From Methanofollis ethanolicus (GTDB lineage Archaea > Halobacteriota > Methanomicrobia > Methanomicrobiales > Methanofollaceae): DNA of 64,000 nt. Position 1 is the first letter of the stretch, and every line of letters starts with the position of its first letter. Under the pieces are notes generated by a model that was not told where the DNA came from, made no database searches, and was given only the letters and a program-made list of their open reading frames with translations. Made by a program: the position numbers and the translations under genes. The DNA lies in NCBI RefSeq assembly GCF_001571385.1, contig NZ_BCNW01000001.1, forward strand, positions 2,108,001 to 2,172,000, in the 5' to 3' direction. Shown here in pieces: positions 8,832 through 15,461 of this stretch.

Positions 8832-10368
8832 CCGTCTCGTCTCCCTTTTTTCCTGTCGGGGTGTAGTGTTCGACCTCCCCGAAGACCTGCAGTTTGCCGT
8901 TCGCCAGGACGGAGACCGCACCGTGGCCGCCGCAGATGATACAGCGCTTTCCCTGCGCGGTGAGGTCGCGGTCCACCGCGGCCGCAAGGTCGAGGAGGGC
9001 GTGCCTCTCCTCCCTGGCCCGGCCCGAGTCCACGTTCACCGAGGTGACAAGGAAGTCGGCGAGGGAGTTGTAGACCTTCCTCGCCTCGGTGAGACTGCCG
9101 AAGTTGATCACCGTGTCGCTCGTGAGGAGGATGCCCTCCTCGGGACAGAAAAGGTAGACCAGACCGTGGACGTGGCCGCCAAGGCTTTCCAGCACCTCGA
9201 AGGTCCGGCCGCCGAAGGTGAACCGATCGAGGACCGGGAAGATCCCCCGTACCTCGCCTGTCGGGCCGCCGAAGAGGGTGAAGTTCTTCGGCGGGCTGAA
9301 CCGCGAGAAGAGGTTGATCATCGTCGTATAGACGGTCTCCAGGACCGAACCCTCGGCAGGAGAGCCATAGGCGCGATCGGAGGTCTCGATCTCGGCCAGG
9401 GTGCCGGGGTGCATGTACGCCGGGGCGTCGTAGAAGCCGCCCGCACCGCAGTGGTCGGCGTCGGCATGGGTGATCACCACCCGCGTCAGTTTCGTGCCGT
9501 CGCCGATGCCATAGTGCCTGAACATCGCGAGGACGTCGGGGTAGTAGATGCCGTACCCGGTGTCGACCATCATGGTCTCGTCGGGGGTCTCGAAGACGTA
9601 GATGCTGCCCCCGCCGGGGAGCTGGAAGCAGAAGAGTTCCATATCCTGGGTCACCCTGACCCGCTGGACGTCGGCGTAGAAGCCCTCGCCGCAGGTCCGG
9701 TTCAGGCTCTCGCCGGTCTGGAGAACGCTCGCGAAGACCTGACGCGGGTCGGCGCCGCGGGCGGCGAGGTCCTGGGCGATGTGGTTCATGTCGCCGAGGA
9801 GGCGGAGGAGGAAGTCGTCCCCGGCCTGACCGGTCAGCCGCCGCAGACGCTGGGCGAACCAGATGTAGAAGACGGTCTCGTCGAGGGTGTCGCCGGTCTG
9901 GTCGTATTCCAGGATCTCGATCGGGTAGTGCGACTTCAGGCTGTTGAGGAGGGCGTCGACCTTCCCGCTCTCCTCCAGGCTGAGGGCGAGGGTCAGGCGG
10001 TCGGGATGACTCCCCGTGTCGTCGAAGTCGACGTGCGCGATATTGGCGCCGACGGTCGTCGTCAGGTCAAGGAACGCGGAGAGTGCGCCGGGGACATGGG
10101 GAAGGGTGACGTGGATTCGCAGGAAACTCAAGCCCGGTAGATGGGTCTGGAGATAGCCGATGGCGGCGAGTTCGTTCCTGATGGCGACATGCGCCCCGGG
10201 ATATGCCGTTACCTCAAGAAAAACGGTGGACGGGTCGATACACCTGCTGTACTGGATGCGGTTGATGTTCCCGCCGTGCCGCATGATGATCCCGGCCGCC
10301 CGGTGAAGGGCGCCGGGGCGGTCGAGCATGCGGGCGACGAAGGAGATCTTCTCTTTCTGGGCCTCCAT
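8821..10368 (-). CDS. ACT-ACT-metallo-beta-lactamase fusion protein
   Basis: A 515-residue protein with two small-molecule-binding ACT domains at the N-terminus (about 1-80 and 81-155, beginning ISFVARMLDRPGALHRAAG), a helical spacer (about 160-235), and a metallo-beta-lactamase domain (about 245-490). The MBL metal motif is THADADHCGAGG, a variant of HxHxDH with Ala in place of the second His; later His residues appear in GGHVHG and CGGHGA. The fusion suggests a hydrolase controlled by an amino acid or similar ligand. Substrate is unknown. The ATG at 10368 lies about 30 nt after an A/T box with no ribosome binding site. Its 3' end overlaps the convergent ferritin-like gene. Confidence 0.8.
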   Translation of the reverse strand: MEAQKEKISFVARMLDRPGALHRAAGIIMRHGGNINRIQYSRCIDPSTVFLEVTAYPGAHVAIRNELAAIGYLQTHLPGLSFLRIHVTLPHVPGALSAFLDLTTTVGANIAHVDFDDTGSHPDRLTLALSLEESGKVDALLNSLKSHYPIEILEYDQTGDTLDETVFYIWFAQRLRRLTGQAGDDFLLRLLGDMNHIAQDLAARGADPRQVFASVLQTGESLNRTCGEGFYADVQRVRVTQDMELFCFQLPGGGSIYVFETPDETMMVDTGYGIYYPDVLAMFRHYGIGDGTKLTRVVITHADADHCGAGGFYDAPAYMHPGTLAEIETSDRAYGSPAEGSVLETVYTTMINLFSRFSPPKNFTLFGGPTGEVRGIFPVLDRFTFGGRTFEVLESLGGHVHGLVYLFCPEEGILLTSDTVINFGSLTEARKVYNSLADFLVTSVNVDSGRAREERHALLDLAAAVDRDLTAQGKRCIICGGHGAVSVLANGKLQVFGEVEHYTPTGKKGDETVIS

Positions 10369-10414
10369 ATCTGAATATCAATGGGAGAAGCGCGGCAATA
10401 AATGTCGGTGGTCC

Positions 10415-11146
10415 TCAGGACGGGACGAGGACATAGACGGCAAAACCCATGTACTCCCGCCCGTAGGCGGCGTACTCGTCCTGGATACGGTAGAGGTACT
10501 CGCGCACTTCGTCGGCGTCCGTGTCGTCGGGGTTGTCGCGCAGCCAGGCAAGGAGTCCCTGCCAGTTTCCCGACTCGTAGGCGTCCCAGTCGTCTGGCGA
10601 CGCCCGGAAGATGGACGCGACATCGAAGCCCGCGTCCCGTGCCGCCTGAAAGATCTCGTACTCAGTGAGGACGTCGCGCCACTCCCGGGCAAACTCGGGC
10701 GGGACGTTGTCCCGCACCCAGTACCGCTCGCCGATGACGATCCTGCCGTCGGGCTCGAGCCATGCGCTCATCGCCTCGATTGCACCGGCAAAACCGCCCC
10801 AGATGTGGGAGGAACCGATGCAGGCCGCACAGTCGTACTGGCGGTCGGGCGTCTCGTCCAGGACGTCGGCACGGTCGATCCCGATCCGCGGGGAGAGGCC
10901 CTCCTTTGCGAGGAGGGCCGCGGCCCGCCGGCAGGCGTCTTCCCTGATGTCGAGGCCGCGTCCGGCGATCCCGAACCTCTTCCCCCAGAGGGCGAGGATC
11001 GTCCCGTACCCGCAACCGAATTCCACAACCCGGTCATCGGCAGAGAGGCCGGCCACCTCACCGGCACGGACCACCTTTTCCGGTGTCGTGGGGTTCATGA
11101 TGGCCAGGCCGCTCGTCGAGATCGAGATGAGATCAAAATATTCCAC
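10415..11146 (-). CDS. Class I SAM-dependent methyltransferase
   Basis: A 243-residue Rossmann methyltransferase. The SAM-binding glycine motif is VEFGCGYGT near residue 41-49, followed by the acidic motif II GLDIREDA and a motif with DVLDETPDRQYDCAACIGS. The N-terminal NPTTPEKV suggests a small-molecule methyltransferase of the kind common in methanogens. Substrate unknown. The start appears to be GTG at 11146; an in-frame ATG at 11098 would remove part of the N-terminal helix. It lies upstream of the ACT-MBL gene on the same strand with a 46-nt gap containing that gene's own promoter-like box. Confidence 0.82.
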   Translation of the reverse strand: MEYFDLISISTSGLAIMNPTTPEKVVRAGEVAGLSADDRVVEFGCGYGTILALWGKRFGIAGRGLDIREDACRRAAALLAKEGLSPRIGIDRADVLDETPDRQYDCAACIGSSHIWGGFAGAIEAMSAWLEPDGRIVIGERYWVRDNVPPEFAREWRDVLTEYEIFQAARDAGFDVASIFRASPDDWDAYESGNWQGLLAWLRDNPDDTDADEVREYLYRIQDEYAAYGREYMGFAVYVLVPS

Positions 11147-11237
11147 CCTGAAACGTGGATGGTCCCGGAATATAGGGCCATCGCAGGGTGCGTGAAAGGG
11201 GGTATGTGAGATGGGCAGGTGTGCCTGCCCGTACTGT

Positions 11238-11345
11238 TCAGAGCCGGTTGGACTTGGTGCTCTTCTTCACCGGCGCAGTTTCTGTTTTGGCATCCGCGTC
11301 CTTCTTACCCCTGGACGAGGAGCGCTTCTGGGTCTCATAGGTCAT
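11238..11345 (-). CDS. 35-residue lysine-rich small protein
   Basis: A short frame missed by length cut-offs starts at ATG 11345 right behind a strong ribosome binding site (AGGAGGTGAG, 10 nt upstream) and ends at TGA 11238-11240. The peptide begins MTYETQKRSSSRGKKD and ends KKSTKSNRL; it is highly basic and low in hydrophobic residues, so it is probably disordered and may bind nucleic acid. The strength of the ribosome binding site is the main evidence that it is translated. No homologue is recognised. Confidence 0.55.
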   Translation of the reverse strand: MTYETQKRSSSRGKKDADAKTETAPVKKSTKSNRL

Positions 11346-11950
11346 TGAGGACTCACCTCCTATCCTGATCAGATATTCTCAGATCTGTCATGCGAGGGAT
11401 AAAGGTTGTCTGGCGCAACGGAAGATCCTCCATGCGAACCGTATTCCATGGGCATTCCAGAGGGTTTTGCGCGGGGCGCGCCGGAGGGGATCGGGAGGAT
11501 CAGGAGGAGGGCAAAAATAAGGAAGAGGGGGCATCGCCCTGTGCCGGTATGAACGTGGTGCCTGCATGTCAGAATGTGGAGGGCCATCCGGGACACGGCC
11601 CGGGTCAAATACGCCCGGATATGCCCCGGATCCGGGGACCACACCACCCATTCGGAACCATATCGGGAAGATCCCGAGATCCGGCCATACCGGGGGCCCT
11701 GGGCAAAACAGGATGAAATCCGGCAGGACTCAACGCCCCCAGGCCGCCGGTATGATTGCAGGTAATGTCCTCCCCTTCCCGGCCCTCCCGTGTGCCGGGG
11801 AGAGGGAGGGATAAGGGCTGGAAATCGTCCGGATCCGGGCTCGTGAGAACCCTCACACTGAGGTTGATATCGGCATTCCAGAGCGGGAATTCTACAATGC
11901 CCTCTCCAGGAAGCGATCACTCTACGCGAGGGTTTCTCCAGGTCCTGAAC
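11346..11950. other. 600-nt gap without a recognisable gene
   Basis: Open frames exist on both strands here, but their residue content is that of GC-rich noise and none has a ribosome binding site or a known motif. Overlapping GC palindromes around CCCGGATATGCCCCGGATCCGGGG occur near 11610-11640. Nothing else is supported. Confidence 0.5.
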
Positions 11951-12319
11951 TTAAAGGTCGATCCCGCGCTCTCTCAGTTCCTTCGTCTTCTTCTCGGAGC
12001 AGGCCTCGCACCTGAACTCGGGGGCGCTGTCGTCGGTCCTGTCGTAGTTGGAGGTCATGACAAGGCGGTATCCGCGGCAGACCTTTCCGCAGTCCACGCA
12101 CCTGATATTCTCCTTCACCTCCCACTGGGCGGCAAGGGCCTTCGAGGTGAAGATGAAGCGGTCCACCCAGAAGAAGATGAGGCCGCCGATGAAGTTGGCG
12201 ATGATGGTGGCGGTGATGGGGTCCATCGTGGAGAGGAGGATCAGCACGCCGGCAAGGAGTGGGGTCGAGAGTTGCCACCTGATGAGGTAGAGCCCGTAAC
12301 GCTTGAAATTGACGTCCAT
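11951..12319 (-). CDS. Two-TM membrane protein with C-terminal zinc-ribbon-like cysteines
   Basis: A 122-residue protein of unknown function. After a short cytoplasmic N-terminus it has two hydrophobic segments (about residues 18-35 and 38-58) separated by a tight turn (MDPIT), then a soluble tail with CVDCGKVC and later FRCEAC. The two CxxC pairs could bind zinc. ATG 12319 is chosen rather than upstream codons because an A/T box (TTTATTAT on the minus strand near 12343-12350) lies about 25 nt before it, typical of a leaderless gene. It is divergent from the SET-domain gene. Confidence 0.65.
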   Translation of the reverse strand: MDVNFKRYGLYLIRWQLSTPLLAGVLILLSTMDPITATIIANFIGGLIFFWVDRFIFTSKALAAQWEVKENIRCVDCGKVCRGYRLVMTSNYDRTDDSAPEFRCEACSEKKTKELRERGIDL

Positions 12320-12412
12320 ATGTCTGTATAAATTCAGAATTGCGGATAATAAACCTGAGTATGAGGACAGGGGAAGAACCTTCATCTCCCTTGCCATGCC
12401 ACCTGATCAGAT

Positions 12413-12907
12413 ATGGCAGATGCAGAGGCAGAAGAGGGCGCATCCACCTCTTCTATAGTGTCGTCGGTGAGACTGCATGATAGCGCCGAAGGCGCGGATA
12501 TCGAAGGACAGATCCACCCCCCCGATATCGTCGTCGGAGAGACGGCAGGGCGGGGCCGCGGCGTCTTCGCCGCCAGGGACTTCCTCCCCGGCGAGGTGAT
12601 CGAGGTCTGCCCGGTGATCGTCTCGGCAGGCGCGGGGGACGAGGGCCTCATCGAGCGGACGAACTTCTTCAACTACTACTTCGGGTGGGGAGAGGATGAG
12701 AGGGCCTGCGCGATCGCCCTCGGCTACGGCTCGCTGTACAACCACTCATACCACCCGAACGCCGACCACCGCCGGGACTTCGAGGGCGGCACGATCACGG
12801 TCGCGGCCTGCCGGCGCATCAGGGCGGGCGAGGAGATCACCATCAATTATACCGGTCCGGTGGACTGCCGGGACCCGGTCTGGTTCGACGTCGTGGGAGA
12901 AGAATAG
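12413..12907 (+). CDS. SET-domain protein (lysine methyltransferase family)
   Basis: A 164-residue compact SET-domain protein. After a variable 40-residue N-terminus it shows GRGVFAARDFLPGEVIE (the GxG SAM segment), then YGSLYNHSYHPNA (the N-H-S motif of the active site), GEEITINYTG and a final aromatic WFDV. SET enzymes methylate lysines of proteins; in archaea the target is unclear, with chromatin or ribosomal proteins as candidates. It lacks the pre-SET and post-SET zinc regions of eukaryotic enzymes. It sits alone between a divergent membrane protein and a convergent cyclophilin. Confidence 0.85.
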   Translation: MADAEAEEGASTSSIVSSVRLHDSAEGADIEGQIHPPDIVVGETAGRGRGVFAARDFLPGEVIEVCPVIVSAGAGDEGLIERTNFFNYYFGWGEDERACAIALGYGSLYNHSYHPNADHRRDFEGGTITVAACRRIRAGEEITINYTGPVDCRDPVWFDVVGEE

Positions 12908-12926
12908 AAAGAGACGGGGCAGGGTT

Positions 12927-13397
12927 TTAGAGGACCTCTGCCTTCGTGATCCTGACCTCAGGGGTGGGCCGGTCCTGCCGGTCGGTCCTCCCATTGCCGA
13001 TGGCGTCGACGACCTCCATTCCCTCAATAACCTTGCCGAAGACCGGGTGCATGCGGTCGAGGTAGTTGTTGTCCACCAGGTTGATGAAGAACTGGCTTCC
13101 CCCGGTGTTCGGGCCGGCATTCGCCATCGAGATGGTGCCGCGGGCGTTTTTGTTCGAGGGCGTGAACTCGTCGGGGATCGTGTAGCCCGGCCCGCCCATG
13201 CCGGTGCCTGTCGGGTCGCCGCCCTGGATCATGAAGTTGGGGATGACGCGGTGGAAGATGACGCCGTCGTAGAACCCTTCCTTCACCAGTTTTTCAAAGT
13301 TGCCGGCGGTGACCGGCATGTCGCCGTAGAGTTGGATGGTGATGTCGCCCGCCGTCGTGTGGAGGACGACCTTCGCTCCGTCTGGATGGTCAACCAT
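12927..13397 (-). CDS. Cyclophilin-type peptidyl-prolyl cis-trans isomerase
   Basis: A 156-residue cytosolic cyclophilin that speeds proline isomerisation during folding. Recognised motifs are VVLHTTAGDITIQLYGD, the catalytic FHRVIPNFMIQGGDPTGTG with the active-site Arg and Phe, and MANAGPNTGGSQFFI, the drug-binding loop. The start is ATG 13397, preceded by GAGGGAGG on the minus strand; the frame remains open upstream into the divergent HEAT gene but that region is antisense to it and is not coding. Length is normal for small prokaryotic cyclophilins. Confidence 0.93.
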   Translation of the reverse strand: MVDHPDGAKVVLHTTAGDITIQLYGDMPVTAGNFEKLVKEGFYDGVIFHRVIPNFMIQGGDPTGTGMGGPGYTIPDEFTPSNKNARGTISMANAGPNTGGSQFFINLVDNNYLDRMHPVFGKVIEGMEVVDAIGNGRTDRQDRPTPEVRITKAEVL

Positions 13398-13466
13398 GAT
13401 CTTTCCTCCCTCTCTGGTGGCGCGGACAACCATAAGAGTTCTCCCGGTTGGACACCATGGGGGATC

Positions 13467-13763
13467 ATGGCAGGGAAGGAGGAGAGGCGGGCCGCGGAGC
13501 ACGAGGAAATGGTCGCCGCGTTCCTGAAAAACCTCGCCCACGAGAGGCCGGAATACCGCTGGGGAGCGGCGGACGCCCTCGGGAGGCTCGGCGACCCCGA
13601 CCCGCGGGTGCGGAAGAAGGCGGCATGGGCCCTCGGGCAACTCGGGGACATGCGGGGGCAGAGGCCCCTCCTTGCGGCGATGCGGGACGGCGACGAGGAC
13701 GTCAGGGAGATCGCGGAGGAGGCGTATGAGATATTGAAGAGGAAGGTCTTCGGCGGGGGGTGA
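13467..13763 (+). CDS. Small HEAT-repeat protein
   Basis: A 98-residue helical protein with about two HEAT/PBS-lyase-type repeats. The repeat core is visible as RWGAADALGRLGDPD, RVRKKAAWALGQLGD and a third partial DVREIAEEAYEIL. Such short HEAT proteins act as protein-binding scaffolds; no partner is indicated. The ATG at 13467 fits the beginning of the charged N-terminus (AGKEERRAAEHEE). It is divergent from the cyclophilin gene with a 69-nt spacer and ends shortly before the convergent methyltransferase. Confidence 0.75.
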   Translation: MAGKEERRAAEHEEMVAAFLKNLAHERPEYRWGAADALGRLGDPDPRVRKKAAWALGQLGDMRGQRPLLAAMRDGDEDVREIAEEAYEILKRKVFGGG

Positions 13764-13811
13764 GCCGAACATCCAGGATCAGGGTGACAGTCCCCCGGCC
13801 GCGAATGTTGC

Positions 13812-14654
13812 TCACCGGCACCCGTCCACTTCCCACCAGAATTTCACCCGCGTCATCATCCCCGCCTGCAGGAAGCCGTCCCCGTTTTTCGAGAGGGTCG
13901 CGGAGAGGTACTCCCTGAGGATCTCCTCCTGATCCGGAGACGTTATCTGGCACTGATCCCCGAACTCGGCAACTGCTGCTTCGAAATCCGGAAACTTGCG
14001 GGCATGCTCCCTCCGTATCGTCTCGACGTTCGGGTAGATCCCCATTGAATAGAGGACATTGAAGAGGACATCGGCCTTGGGGCCAAAGCAGAACTCCTTT
14101 CCGTGCAGCGCCGGCCAGAGGTCGACCATCACCTGCTCCCAGGCCGTCGGCCCGGCAAACCAGAAGAGGTAGACCCATCGCGAGGACGCTTCGCACATCG
14201 CCTCGATCGCGGCCCGGATATCCGGCATCCCGAGCGAGTACGAGGCGACGACAATGTCGTACCTCCCCCTGAGATCGACAGAGGGATCGATCTCCTCCCA
14301 GCGTTTCCGCACGATCTCAAGGTTCGACACACCCTCTTCTGCAGCGTATCCGGCCATCACATCGGCCATTCCCGCCGAGGGTTCGACGGCGGTCACATGG
14401 GCGACGCGGCACGCAAGGGGAACGGCGAGCGTGCCGGGTCCGGCGCCGATGTCCAGCACCGTCGATCCGGCCTCGATCGGAAAGCTGTCGATGATGTGGC
14501 GGGTCCGCTCGGGTTTCTCCCGCAGTTGAGCGAGAAATGCTCGAGCTTTCTCGCGCGAAGTCCATGTGGAGGCGCACTCCCTGCTCCCCTGGCACGCCGC
14601 ATTCTCATTGTACAATTCCTTCCAGACGGCGTTCCAGTCTATGTTGTATGCCAT
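13812..14654 (-). CDS. Class I SAM-dependent methyltransferase
   Basis: A 280-residue methyltransferase with the glycine motif VLDIGAGPGTLAVPLA near residue 65-80, motif II AVEPSAGM and motif IV-like YDIVVASYSLGM. The C-terminal half contains aromatic and acidic residues likely to form a substrate pocket. It resembles methanogen methyltransferases of unknown substrate. ATG 14654 is chosen because GGAG lies seven bases upstream; ATG 14660 is two codons earlier. It is not obviously in an operon. Confidence 0.8.
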   Translation of the reverse strand: MAYNIDWNAVWKELYNENAACQGSRECASTWTSREKARAFLAQLREKPERTRHIIDSFPIEAGSTVLDIGAGPGTLAVPLACRVAHVTAVEPSAGMADVMAGYAAEEGVSNLEIVRKRWEEIDPSVDLRGRYDIVVASYSLGMPDIRAAIEAMCEASSRWVYLFWFAGPTAWEQVMVDLWPALHGKEFCFGPKADVLFNVLYSMGIYPNVETIRREHARKFPDFEAAVAEFGDQCQITSPDQEEILREYLSATLSKNGDGFLQAGMMTRVKFWWEVDGCR

Positions 14655-15117
14655 CGACATTCTCCATGTTTTTGATAGGGTGCTTCCCTTCGGCATATCC
14701 TCTTCGATCTTCCGTGAATCTCTGATCTTCGGCGTTCGTCCGCCCAAATATCTCTGGAGGGAAGAACGAGAGAGACACATCGATCGGGGAGCGTGCAAAC
14801 CATGAAAATCATCAGGGGTGGTTTTCAAAGAACCGCCTGAATATTCGTTTCATCAGTGATTCTACACAGCCGATTTTTGGTATATGGTCATTATCTACTT
14901 TTGGATATCCATCCCGATATTTCCGGAAAGGAAGTCTGTACCCTGCCCCTGCGGCCGATACCGGCACCAGTTCCGCACGCGCCTCTCCGGCGTTTCATCC
15001 GGCACAACCTGCTCTTTTTTCGAGGTCATCCCAAAACTGATCCGAACCTTCATGCACGCCGATGAAAGGACTCACATTCGGTTCTGAAAAATTCTGTTCT
15101 GAATTCTGTTCTGGCGT
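14655..15117. other. Non-coding stretch upstream of the mutS repeat
   Basis: No supported gene. A frame at 14884-15087 follows an A/T box (TTTTTGGTATATGG) but has no ribosome binding site or recognisable domain. At 15090-15113 the 12-mer AATTCTGTTCTG occurs twice in tandem without a gap. Confidence 0.45.
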
Positions 15118-15400
15118 CTTGTCCGGGGGGTTTCACCCCCCGATCGCCCCCCATCATTGCGATAGGGAGTGGATGGCAATCTCCTTCATCAGGATCTCTC
15201 TTCCCCGACCCTATCCTGTTTCGGGGGTCAGGGGGCGTCAGTCCCCCGGTAGAGATCTGGGGGAAGGCGGTGGTTTCGCACGATTCTTCAGGGAATTCAG
15301 GAAGATATCGACCAGATCAGGATATTCTCTCCCGATCCCTGCATGCAGAGATGGGGGGAATGAACGAGAGTTCTGGGATATGTTCTTCAAGAATCCGATC
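15118..15400. repeat. Long copy of the intergenic repeat element (copy 2)
   Basis: A roughly 280-bp element: module A hairpin (GGGGGGTTTCACCCCCC, 15124-15140), then GATAGGGAGTGGATGGCA, ATCTCCTTCATCAGGATC, module B (CGGGGGTCAGGGGGC and AGTCCCCCGG) and a tail with GGTTTCGCACGA and GGGATATG. The same order recurs at 54066-54350 with only scattered differences, and the tail recurs inverted at 47300-47465. It ends about 60 nt upstream of the mutS start. Confidence 0.8.
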
Positions 15401-15430
15401 CCGGCCGCTATCTTTCCCTCAAAAAAACAC

Positions 15431-15441
15431 CTTAATAGATA
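15431..15441 (+). promoter_or_regulatory. TATA-like box for mutSL
   Basis: CTTAATAGATA lies 21-31 nt upstream of ATG 15462, the spacing of a leaderless transcript. Confidence 0.5.
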
Positions 15442-15461
15442 CACGGCCGATCTCATACGGA

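Noticed and set aside
11369-11920. 183-residue minus-strand open frame in the 600-nt gap
   Set aside because: No motif, no ribosome binding site, many prolines and arginines as in GC noise.
14884-15087. 67-residue frame after an A/T box
   Set aside because: Has a possible promoter but no ribosome binding site and no recognisable domain.
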